Assembly (NCBI GenBank): GCA_016125255.1
Contig: WGMD01000002.1
Coordinates: 1-64,000, forward strand
Direction of reading: 5' to 3'
Origin: Planctomycetota bacterium
Lineage (GTDB): Bacteria; Planctomycetota; Phycisphaerae; Phycisphaerales; Zrk34
Length of the DNA stretch: 64,000 nucleotides
The number at the start of each line of letters is the position of its first letter. Position 1 is the stretch's first letter. The notes beneath the pieces are model-generated. The model saw only the letters and a list, made by a program, of their open reading frames with translations, was not told the DNA's origin and did not search any database. A program made the position numbers and the translations under genes. Positions 5,812-12,666 of the stretch are shown here, in pieces.

Positions 5812-8070
5812 ATGAGCACAGCGACTTGGAAAGACGCCCTCGCCTCGAAAATGCCCGAGAAGATGGCCCACGAAATCGACATCTTCGAAGCCCAGATGCA
5901 GCTTAAAAAGCAGGGCAAGATCGAGGACAAGGTCTTCGCCGAAACGCGCCTGCGCCGCGGGGCCTACGGGCAGCGGTATGACAACGGGCAGCGCCACGAC
6001 GGCGAAAAGACGCAGAAGCTCAACTTCCCCTGCGGCGATCTGACCAAGGGGCATGAAACGGTCTGGGACGCGCCGGGGATGCAGCGGATCAAGATTCCCT
6101 ACGGCGGATGGACGCCGGAGCAGATGGACGTGCTGGCCGCGCTCGCCGAGGAATACTCCGACGGCATTCTGCACGTCACCACCCGCCAGGACATTCAGCT
6201 TCATTATGTCCACATCGAAGACACGCCCGACCTGATGCGCCGCCTCGCGGCCGTCGGCATCACGACGCGCGAGGCCTGCGGCAACAGCGTCCGCAACATC
6301 ACCGGCTGCCCGCTCGCCGGCGTGTGCAAGACTGAAGCGTTCGACTTCTCGCCGTATGCCAAGGCGATGATGGAGTTCCTGCTCGGTCACCCGGACGTGC
6401 AGGACTTCGGCCGCAAGTTCAAGCCGGCGTTCTCGGGCTGCGAGCACGAAGCGTGCGGCCTCGTGAACATGCACGACTCGGGCTACATCACGAAAATCAA
6501 GGACGGCAAGCGCGGCTTCGCCGTCTACGTCGGCGGCGGGCTGGGCGCGGTGCCGCATGATGCGAAACTGCTCAGCGAGTTCACGCCCGAAGAGGAACTT
6601 CTGCCGCAGACGCAGGCGATCGCCCGCGTGTTCGCCCGTCTCGGTGAAAAGAAGAACCGCAACAAGGCGCGCATCAAATTCCTCGTCGCCAAGCTCGGCA
6701 TCGATGAGTTCCGCCGACTTGTCGAGGAAGAACGCAAGACGCTGCCGCACGATGATCGGTGGACCGCTTACCTCGCGAACATCGACCGCGCCGCGGAAAA
6801 GCCCCTCAAGGATGCAGTCAAGTTGTCGACCTCGGCGGCGTCGCTGCCGGCGGGCTTTGAAGCTTGGGCCAGGACCAACACGTATGCTCAGCGTCAGGCC
6901 GGTTACGCCGTCGTGACCATCACGCTGCCCTTGGGCGACATCACTGCTGATCAGACCCGCGCTTTGGCGAATATCGCCCGCAAATACTGCGGCGATCACT
7001 CCCGCACGACCGTCGAGCAGAACCTCGTCCTCCGTTGGATCAGCGAAGCCGATCTGCCCGCGGTATACGACGAACTGAAGGCGATCGGGCTGGCGCAGCC
7101 GGGGGCGAGTCAGATTGTCGACATCGTCGCATGCCCGGCGACGGATACGTGCAAGCTGGGCATCGCCAGCTCGCGCGGCCTCGGGGCCGAGCTTCGCAGC
7201 CGGCTCATCGCCCAGCGCGACACGCTCGCCGACGAAATCGCCAAGCTGCATATCAAGATCAGCGGCTGCTTCAATAGCTGCGGCCAGCATCATGTGGCGG
7301 ACCTGGGCTTTTATGGCAACAGCCGCAAGGTCGGCAATTACACGGTGCCGCATTTTCAGGTGGTCGTCGGCGGACAGTGGGACGAAAACGCCGGGACATA
7401 CGGGCTCGCCGTCGGGTCCGTGCCGAGTAAGGCGATTCCCAAGGTCGTCGAACTGCTGACCGGCGAATACGTCGCGCACCGCAAGGCGGAGGACACGTTC
7501 CGCACATACTTCGACGGGCTGGGCAAGAAGGCGGTCCGCGCCCTGATCGAGCCCCTGATGAAAGTGCCCGACTACACGGAGGACCCGTCGTTCTACACCG
7601 ACTGGGGCGACCCGCGCGAGTTCACGATCGGCGACATGGGCGTGGGCGAATGCGCCGGCGAAATCGTCAGCGTGTTCTCGATGGAAATCTCCAAGGCCGA
7701 GTCGGAGGCGTTCGATGCACAGGTCGCGCTCGATGAGGGCGACGCGAAGAAGGCGGATCAGATGGCGTACAACGCCATGATCATGGCGGCTCAGGCGCTG
7801 GTGCGCGTGCAGTATCAGGACATCACCAACGACCCGCAGCAGATCGTCGATGAGTTCCGCAAGCGGTACTTCGACACGGAGCTGTTCTTCGACAAGTACG
7901 CCAAGGGCAAGTTCGCCGAGATGCTTTTTACGCGTCACGAAAGCCCCAAGGCCGACCCCTCGATGGATGATGCGCATCACACGATTGAGGAAGCTCAGCT
8001 TTTCATCGAGGCGTGTCACGCCTGCGAGATGCGGCTCGGGGCCGCGCCGCTGGGGCAGGTCAAGGTGTAA
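5812..8070 (+). CDS. Ferredoxin-type nitrite/sulfite reductase with C-terminal helical extension
   Basis: This 752-residue siroheme/4Fe-4S enzyme carries out six-electron reduction, here most likely of sulfite to sulfide given the neighbouring cysteine genes. Two ferrodoxin-like/NIR repeats are visible (HVTTRQDIQLHYVHIED; SRTTVEQNLVLRWIS). The cluster and siroheme ligands are Cys441 and Cys447 (ACPATDTCKLGIA) and Cys486 and Cys490 (SGCFNSCGQHH). After about residue 560 there is an extra all-helical region (KADQMAYNAMIMAAQALV) resembling a HEPN-like helical domain, which the basic family lacks. ATG 5812 lies 9 bases after AGGAG; ATG 5806 in the same frame is possible. The preceding leader ORF suggests cysteine-responsive control. 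Confidence 0.88.
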   Translation: MSTATWKDALASKMPEKMAHEIDIFEAQMQLKKQGKIEDKVFAETRLRRGAYGQRYDNGQRHDGEKTQKLNFPCGDLTKGHETVWDAPGMQRIKIPYGGWTPEQMDVLAALAEEYSDGILHVTTRQDIQLHYVHIEDTPDLMRRLAAVGITTREACGNSVRNITGCPLAGVCKTEAFDFSPYAKAMMEFLLGHPDVQDFGRKFKPAFSGCEHEACGLVNMHDSGYITKIKDGKRGFAVYVGGGLGAVPHDAKLLSEFTPEEELLPQTQAIARVFARLGEKKNRNKARIKFLVAKLGIDEFRRLVEEERKTLPHDDRWTAYLANIDRAAEKPLKDAVKLSTSAASLPAGFEAWARTNTYAQRQAGYAVVTITLPLGDITADQTRALANIARKYCGDHSRTTVEQNLVLRWISEADLPAVYDELKAIGLAQPGASQIVDIVACPATDTCKLGIASSRGLGAELRSRLIAQRDTLADEIAKLHIKISGCFNSCGQHHVADLGFYGNSRKVGNYTVPHFQVVVGGQWDENAGTYGLAVGSVPSKAIPKVVELLTGEYVAHRKAEDTFRTYFDGLGKKAVRALIEPLMKVPDYTEDPSFYTDWGDPREFTIGDMGVGECAGEIVSVFSMEISKAESEAFDAQVALDEGDAKKADQMAYNAMIMAAQALVRVQYQDITNDPQQIVDEFRKRYFDTELFFDKYAKGKFAEMLFTRHESPKADPSMDDAHHTIEEAQLFIEACHACEMRLGAAPLGQVKV

Positions 8071-8107
8071 CGGAATCGACGGACCGGAATCTCATAAGGT
8101 TGACATC

Positions 8108-8689
8108 ATGCAGCTTCAACGCATCAGTGCGAAGTTTTATCTGGCCGACCCGCGGTCGCTCGATCTGGCGAAGATCACGCCGGTGTTTCACCGGTGGATA
8201 CGCGCCGCGGCGGTCGAGGGGATGCTCATCGACGTGGCGACGTACGCCCATTTGCCCGACGGGCCGGGCATCGTGCTCGTCGGACACGAAGGCGATTACG
8301 CGATCGACATGAGCGAAGGCCGGCCGGGCTTCCGGTACGAGCGCAAGCGCGATCGGGCGGAGTCGGTGCGGGATCAGCTTCGGCTGGTGCTGCGGCTGGC
8401 GCTGATCGGAGCGGCGAAGATGATCGATGACCATGACCCGCACGGGCCGGTGCCGATCCGTTCGGACGAAGCGCTGATCACGATTTCCGACCGCCTGCGG
8501 GCGCCGAACACCGACGCGGCGTTCAAGACGCTGCGCAGCGATATCGAGGCGGTGCTGTCGGAAATCTATGGCGAAACGCATGTGATGATTCAGCGCGAAG
8601 CGGGCGAGCCCAGTGCGCCGCTGCGCATCCGCGTCAGCGCTCCCAAGGCCCTGTCGATCGCCGCGCTGGCGTCGGCGACTGTGAGCTGA
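8108..8689 (+). CDS. Conserved-looking hypothetical protein in the sulfur locus
   Basis: The 193-residue soluble product has no signal peptide or membrane segment. The N-terminal part (residues 1-90, FYLADPRSLDLAKITPVFHRWIR) looks like an alpha/beta fold. The C-terminal part contains an amphipathic stretch (AFKTLRSDIEAVLSEIYGE). No catalytic motif was recognised. It starts 37 bases after the sulfite reductase and ends 8 bases before the cysteine synthase, so it is almost certainly co-transcribed. A supporting role in sulfite reduction or sulfide transfer is an inference from position only. Confidence 0.7.
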   Translation: MQLQRISAKFYLADPRSLDLAKITPVFHRWIRAAAVEGMLIDVATYAHLPDGPGIVLVGHEGDYAIDMSEGRPGFRYERKRDRAESVRDQLRLVLRLALIGAAKMIDDHDPHGPVPIRSDEALITISDRLRAPNTDAAFKTLRSDIEAVLSEIYGETHVMIQREAGEPSAPLRIRVSAPKALSIAALASATVS

Positions 8690-8697
8690 ATGGACCC

Positions 8698-9645
8698 ATG
8701 ACCAAAGCCGCCGCCCAACTTGAAGCCGGACCGATCGCGATCGACGCGGCGCGCGCGGGCGGCGTGCTGGGCGCGGTGGGCAACACGCCGCTGTTCGAGC
8801 TGAAGCGCATCGGCGCCGAGGTCGCGCCGGTGCGGATCTTCGCCAAGGCCGAGTGGTTCAACCCCGGCGGGTCGGTGAAGGATCGGCCCGCATTGAACAT
8901 GCTCCTCGACGGCGAACGCCGCGGCGCGCTCAACAAGAACAAGACGATCCTCGACGCCACCAGCGGCAACACCGGCATCGCCTACGCCATGTTCGGCGCG
9001 GCAATGGGCTATCGCGTCAAGCTTTGTTTACCGTCGATCGCCGGCAAACTGCACAAGCGGATTCTGCGGGCCTACGGCGCCGAGATTGTCGAAACGCCCG
9101 GGGCCGAAGCGTCCGACGGCGCGATTCGCGAGGCGATCCGCCTCTACGAATCCGACCCCGACGCCTACTTCTACCCCGATCAGTACAACAACGACGCCAA
9201 CTGGCTCGCGCATTATCACGGGACGGGTGTGGAAATCTGGAACCAGACACGCGGGGAAGTCACGCACTTCGTCGCGGGCCTCGGCACCAGCGGGACCTTC
9301 ACCGGCATCACCCGCCGGCTCAAAGACTATTCGCCGTCCATCAAGTGCATCAGCGTGCAGCCGGACACGCCGCTGCATGCGCTCGAAGGATGGAAGCATA
9401 TGCCCACGTCGATCAAGCCGGGCTTTTACGATCCGTCGCTCGCCGATGAAAATCGCGAAGTGCGGACCGAGGACGCGCAGGTCATGATCCGTCGCCTCGC
9501 CGCCGAGGAAGGTCTGCTTGTCAGCGCCAGCGCCGCCGCGGCGGTGCACAGCGCGCTTCAGGTCGCCAAGGAGATCGAGCGCGGCACAGTGGTAACCGTC
9601 ATGGCGGACAATGCGTCCAAGTATCTGGATCATTTGAATATTTGA
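8698..9645 (+). CDS. cysM: Cysteine synthase, CysM-like PLP enzyme
   Basis: This 315-residue fold-type II PLP enzyme carries the Schiff-base Lys61 in NPGGSVKDRPA, the phosphate/substrate loop TSGNTGIAYA and the glycine loop GLGTSGTFTG. The sequence around QYNNDANWLAHYHGTG and THFVAGLGTSGTFTG resembles the O-phosphoserine/thiocarboxylate-using CysM of Mycobacterium more than standard O-acetylserine CysK. That fits its neighbours: a JAMM protease and a sulfur-carrier/MoeB/rhodanese fusion, which parallel Mec, CysO and MoeZ. The likely reaction is formation of a carrier-cysteine adduct from an activated serine and a thiocarboxylated carrier. Use of free sulfide remains possible. Confidence 0.85.
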   Translation: MTKAAAQLEAGPIAIDAARAGGVLGAVGNTPLFELKRIGAEVAPVRIFAKAEWFNPGGSVKDRPALNMLLDGERRGALNKNKTILDATSGNTGIAYAMFGAAMGYRVKLCLPSIAGKLHKRILRAYGAEIVETPGAEASDGAIREAIRLYESDPDAYFYPDQYNNDANWLAHYHGTGVEIWNQTRGEVTHFVAGLGTSGTFTGITRRLKDYSPSIKCISVQPDTPLHALEGWKHMPTSIKPGFYDPSLADENREVRTEDAQVMIRRLAAEEGLLVSASAAAAVHSALQVAKEIERGTVVTVMADNASKYLDHLNI

Positions 9646-9653
9646 AGCCGAAC

Positions 9654-9670
9654 GCGGGGCGTTGCCCCGC
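9654..9670 (+). other. Short GC hairpin between cysM and the JAMM gene
   Basis: GCGGGGC (9654-9660) and GCCCCGC (9664-9670) form a 7-bp stem with a GTT loop. No T-run follows, so it is not a standard terminator. It may protect or separate the message between the two genes. Confidence 0.4.
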
Positions 9671-9690
9671 CGCTAAACGGACAGACGACG

Positions 9691-10134
9691 ATGACCCTGA
9701 TGCTCACACCCGAACATGACCAAGCGATCCGCTCCCATGGCGAGCGGGCGTTTCCGCATGAATGCTGCGGGTTTTTGCTGGGAAAGGTCGTCGAGGGCGT
9801 TTACCGCGTCGCCCGGGTGATGCCCGCCGCCAACAGCCGCGGCGAGGAGGAGAAGCACAACCGCTTCACCATCACGCCCGAGGCCAGCTACCTCGCCGAG
9901 AAAGCCGCTCGAAAAGAGAAACTCGACATCATCGGCCACTATCATTCCCACCCCAATCACCCGGCCCGGCCCAGTCAATATGATCTGGACCATGCGACCT
10001 GGCCCGGGTCGGCCTTCGCCATCGTGTCGGTGATGAAGGGCCGGGCGGAGCTGATGACAAGCTGGCTGCTCGCCGCCGATCGCAGCCGCTTCGACCCGCA
10101 GGCCATTGAAATCGAACAGCATCAGGAGACCTGA
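9691..10134 (+). CDS. JAMM/MPN metallopeptidase, Mec-like
   Basis: The 147-residue product has the JAMM zinc signature: HYHSHPNHPARPSQYDLDHA near residues 83-102 (HxH, then Asp), with an upstream Glu in the segment ERAFPHECCGFLLGK. Family members cut after the C-terminal Gly of ubiquitin-like sulfur carriers. In mycobacteria, Mec releases cysteine from CysO-cysteine. Here the gene sits directly between the CysM-like synthase and a carrier::MoeB fusion (2-base gap). It could release cysteine from the carrier adduct and/or cut the fused carrier after its internal Gly-Gly. Confidence 0.85.
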   Translation: MTLMLTPEHDQAIRSHGERAFPHECCGFLLGKVVEGVYRVARVMPAANSRGEEEKHNRFTITPEASYLAEKAARKEKLDIIGHYHSHPNHPARPSQYDLDHATWPGSAFAIVSVMKGRAELMTSWLLAADRSRFDPQAIEIEQHQET

Positions 10135-10136
10135 TC

Positions 10137-11591
10137 ATGCCCGTGACCGTGATGATTCCCACCGCCCTGCGCACCTACGCCGACGGGCACGACAGCGTCG
10201 ACATCGCCGGCGCGACCGTCGGCGACGTGCTCGCCAAGCTCGCGCAGAAATTCCCCAACCTCCGCCCGCATCTGTTCTCCGACGCCGGCGAGCTGCGCAA
10301 CTTCGTCAACGTGTTCGTCAATGATGACAACATCCGCGACAAGCAGCAGACCAGGACGAGCGTCAAAGACGGCGACGAACTGGCGATCGTGCCCGCCGTC
10401 GCCGGCGGAGCGGATGTTGAGGCGGCGCCCGTGTCGCTCAACGCCGACGAGATCAAGCGGTACAGCCGGCACCTGATCCTGCCGGAAGTGGGCATGGATG
10501 GGCAGAAGAAGCTCAAGGCCGCGAGCATCCTGCTCATCGGCACCGGCGGGCTGGGCGCGCCGCTGGGCATGTACCTCGCCGCCGCCGGGGTCGGACGCCT
10601 CGGCCTCGTTGACTTCGACGTCGTCGATTTCTCCAACCTACAGCGGCAGGTGATTCACGGCACGTCCAACGTGGGCCAGCCCAAGATCAAATCCGCCGAA
10701 GCCCGCATCCGCGACATCAATCCGCACGTGCAGCTCGACCTCTACGAAGAGCCCTTCACGAGCGAAAACGCCTTTCGCATCGCTGAAAACTACGACATCA
10801 TCATCGACGGAACCGACAACTTCCCGACACGCTATCTCGTCAATGACGTGTCCGTCATGCTGGGCAAGCCCAATGTGTATGGCGCGATCTTCCGCTTCGA
10901 CGGACAGGCGAGCGTGTTCGGTTATGCCGACGGGCCGTGCTACCGCTGCCTGTACCCCGAGCCGCCGGAGCCGGGGCTGGTCCCGAGCTGCGCCGAAGGC
11001 GGCGTGCTGGGCGTGCTGCCGGGCATCGTCGGTCTGATTCAGGCCACCGAAGCGATCAAGATCATTCTCGGTCAGGGCAAGACGCTGTCCGGCCGACTGC
11101 TCATGTTCGACGCGCTGGGCATGAAGTTCCGCGAGATGAAAATCCGCAAGGACCCCGCCTGCCCTGTCTGCGGCGAGAACCCCACCATCACCGAACTGAT
11201 CGACTACAAGGAATTCTGCGGCATGCCGCAGGAGGAAAAGAGCGTCGAGAAGGAAGCACAGATGCAAAAGCAAAGCGATTGGGACATTTCCGTGCAGGAC
11301 CTCAAGAAGCTGCGCGACTCGGGCGCGAAGTTCACGCTCATCGACGTCCGCGAGCCGCACGAGTACGACATCTGCCACCTCGGCGGCAAGCTCATCCCGC
11401 TCGGGACGCTCAACGCCAAGATCGGCGAACTCAAGAAGGACGACCACATCGTCGTGCACTGCCGCTCCGGCGGCCGCTCGGCCAAGGCCGTCAACGCCAT
11501 GCGCGCCGCCGGCTTCAAGAACGTCTGGAACGTCAACGGCGGCATCCTCGCCTGGAGCGACCAGGTCGACCCGAACGTGCCCAAGTATTGA
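10137..11591 (+). CDS. Sulfur-carrier::MoeB/ThiF::rhodanese three-domain fusion
   Basis: Residues 1-91 are a MoaD/CysO-like beta-grasp carrier ending in VPAVAGG. Residues of about 100-350 form an E1-like adenylyltransferase with the nucleotide loop GTGGLGAPLG, RDINPHV, the DGTDNFPTRYL motif, and CYRC and CPVCG zinc pairs. Residues of about 375-484 are a rhodanese domain with active Cys442 in VHCRSGGRSA. The last two domains match the MoeZ layout, which adenylates and sulfurates a carrier C-terminus. The carrier's Gly-Gly is internal (residues 90-91) and cannot be thiocarboxylated unless cut. The free carrier at 13941-14216 is the same length (91) and may be the real substrate. The gene follows the JAMM protease by 2 bases. 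Confidence 0.88.
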   Translation: MPVTVMIPTALRTYADGHDSVDIAGATVGDVLAKLAQKFPNLRPHLFSDAGELRNFVNVFVNDDNIRDKQQTRTSVKDGDELAIVPAVAGGADVEAAPVSLNADEIKRYSRHLILPEVGMDGQKKLKAASILLIGTGGLGAPLGMYLAAAGVGRLGLVDFDVVDFSNLQRQVIHGTSNVGQPKIKSAEARIRDINPHVQLDLYEEPFTSENAFRIAENYDIIIDGTDNFPTRYLVNDVSVMLGKPNVYGAIFRFDGQASVFGYADGPCYRCLYPEPPEPGLVPSCAEGGVLGVLPGIVGLIQATEAIKIILGQGKTLSGRLLMFDALGMKFREMKIRKDPACPVCGENPTITELIDYKEFCGMPQEEKSVEKEAQMQKQSDWDISVQDLKKLRDSGAKFTLIDVREPHEYDICHLGGKLIPLGTLNAKIGELKKDDHIVVHCRSGGRSAKAVNAMRAAGFKNVWNVNGGILAWSDQVDPNVPKY

Positions 11592-11604
11592 AGCAAAAGC
11601 TTTG

Positions 11605-11693
11605 GCCACGAAGGTGCGAAGACGCGAAGGAAGGCAAAAGACATGAGCGAGAGACAGTTCAAGGCCTTCTGGCTTGCTTAGCGCTTTCGTGGC
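11605..11693. repeat. Imperfect palindromic repeat element
   Basis: GCCACGAA at 11605-11612 is mirrored by TTCGTGGC at 11686-11693. The flanking arms continue as an imperfect inverted repeat of CGAAG-type motifs (ACGAAGGTGCGAAGACGCGAAGG). The element fills the gap between the fusion gene and the peroxiredoxin. Elements of this look are often dispersed in planctomycete-type genomes, but only one copy is in this window. Confidence 0.5.
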
Positions 11694-11718
11694 TAGTCTG
11701 ATTTGAAAGGAAACCACC

Positions 11719-12348
11719 ATGTCCCTCCAACTCGGCGACATCGCACCTGATTTCACCGCTCAATCCACCGCCGGCCCGATCGAGTTTCACAAGTGGCTCG
11801 GCGACGGATGGGGCATTCTCTTTTCGCACCCCAAGGACTACACGCCTGTCTGCACCACTGAGCTGGGCACGATGTCCAAACTGACCGGCGAATTCACCAA
11901 GCGCAACACGAAGGTGCTTGCCGTCAGCGTCGATCCGCTCGACTCGCACGCCGGCTGGGTCAATGACATCAATGAAGTCTGCGACACGAAAGTCGAATAC
12001 CCGCTGCTGGCGGACCCGGATCGCAAGGTGGCGAATCTGTACGGCATGATTCACCCCAACGCGAGCGACACACTGACCGTGCGCAGCGTGTTCATCATCG
12101 GGCCCGACAAGAAGGTCAAGCTCATGCTGACCTACCCGGCGTCGACCGGCCGGAACTTTGACGAAATCCTCCGTGTGCTCGACTCGCTTCAGCTCACCGC
12201 CAAACATAAGCTGGCGACCCCCGCGAACTGGAAGCAAGGCGAGGACGCCATCATCGTCCCCGCCGTGTCCAACGACGAGGCGGCGAAGCTCTTTCCCAAG
12301 GGTTTCCGGCAGGTCAAACCGTATCTGCGCTTCACGCAGACGCCGTGA
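11719..12348 (+). CDS. Peroxiredoxin, 1-Cys (Prx6-like)
   Basis: The 209-residue thiol peroxidase has the peroxidatic Cys45 in YTPVCTTELG and the C-terminal extension typical of Prx6/1-Cys enzymes (GEDAIIVPAVSNDEAAKLFPKG). It reduces hydrogen and organic peroxides in the cytoplasm. A second cysteine (Cys94 region, INEVCDTKVEY) is present but is not at the usual resolving position. AAAGGAAA lies before ATG 11719. It sits in the sulfur locus behind a palindromic repeat and may protect thiols and persulfides. That role is inferred from position. Confidence 0.85.
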   Translation: MSLQLGDIAPDFTAQSTAGPIEFHKWLGDGWGILFSHPKDYTPVCTTELGTMSKLTGEFTKRNTKVLAVSVDPLDSHAGWVNDINEVCDTKVEYPLLADPDRKVANLYGMIHPNASDTLTVRSVFIIGPDKKVKLMLTYPASTGRNFDEILRVLDSLQLTAKHKLATPANWKQGEDAIIVPAVSNDEAAKLFPKGFRQVKPYLRFTQTP

Positions 12349-12359
12349 ATTTCCGGAGG

Positions 12360-12381
12360 CGGGGGGACTTAAGTCCCCCCG
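12360..12381. repeat. GC palindrome after the peroxiredoxin gene
   Basis: A perfect 22-base palindrome with core GGGGGGACTTAAGTCCCCCC lies just after the peroxiredoxin stop. A nearly identical one lies at 31571-31600. It could act as a transcription stop or be a dispersed short repeat. No T-run follows. Confidence 0.6.
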
Positions 12382-12388
12382 TCTTGCA

Positions 12389-12417
12389 TTGACCCGGAGG
12401 CCCATTTCGCATAGACT
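12389..12417 (+). promoter_or_regulatory. Promoter of the SAM-riboswitch transcript
   Basis: TTGACC (12389-12394) and TAGACT (12412-12417) are separated by 17 bases, with transcription predicted near 12424, about 20 bases before the aptamer. Both hexamers and the spacing are identical to the promoter of the cysteine-rich leader at 5485-5513. Confidence 0.6.
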
Positions 12418-12439
12418 ATGGGCCTGACAACCGAATACG

Positions 12440-12580
12440 GATCGTCTTATCAAGAGCGGCGGAGGGACTGGCCCTGTGAAGCCGCGGCAACCGCTCGGAG
12501 CGTCTCATCCACGACTCCGGGGCTAGGTGCCAACTCCAGCCCTGTTTCGACGAATCGAAACGGGGGCAGATAAGCGGCTC
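12440..12580 (+). promoter_or_regulatory. SAM-I (S-box) riboswitch
   Basis: The segment has the conserved S-box core: CTTATCAAGAG, the GGAGGGACTGGCCC block, GAAGCC, CGGCAACC and GGTGCCAA, closed by GGCAGATAAG. The P1 stem pairs CTTATC (12446-12451) with GATAAG (12569-12574). An intrinsic terminator follows at 12599-12646, so high S-adenosylmethionine should stop transcription before the threonine-synthase-like gene. This class almost always controls methionine, cysteine or SAM genes. Confidence 0.93.
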
Positions 12581-12598
12581 AAAGCTTCCGCGCTCAAA

Positions 12599-12646
12599 GC
12601 CCCATCTTGTCTGCCCCTTCAAGGGCCTGCAAGATAGGGCTTTTTT
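12599..12646 (+). terminator. Terminator of the SAM-I riboswitch (expression platform)
   Basis: GCCC-ATCTTG (12599-12609) pairs with CAAGAT-GGGC (12630-12640) in a ten-base-pair stem with one mismatch, followed by six T at 12641-12646. It ends 20 bases before the start codon of the controlled gene. Confidence 0.88.
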
Positions 12647-12666
12647 CATTGACAGGTGCATCAGCG

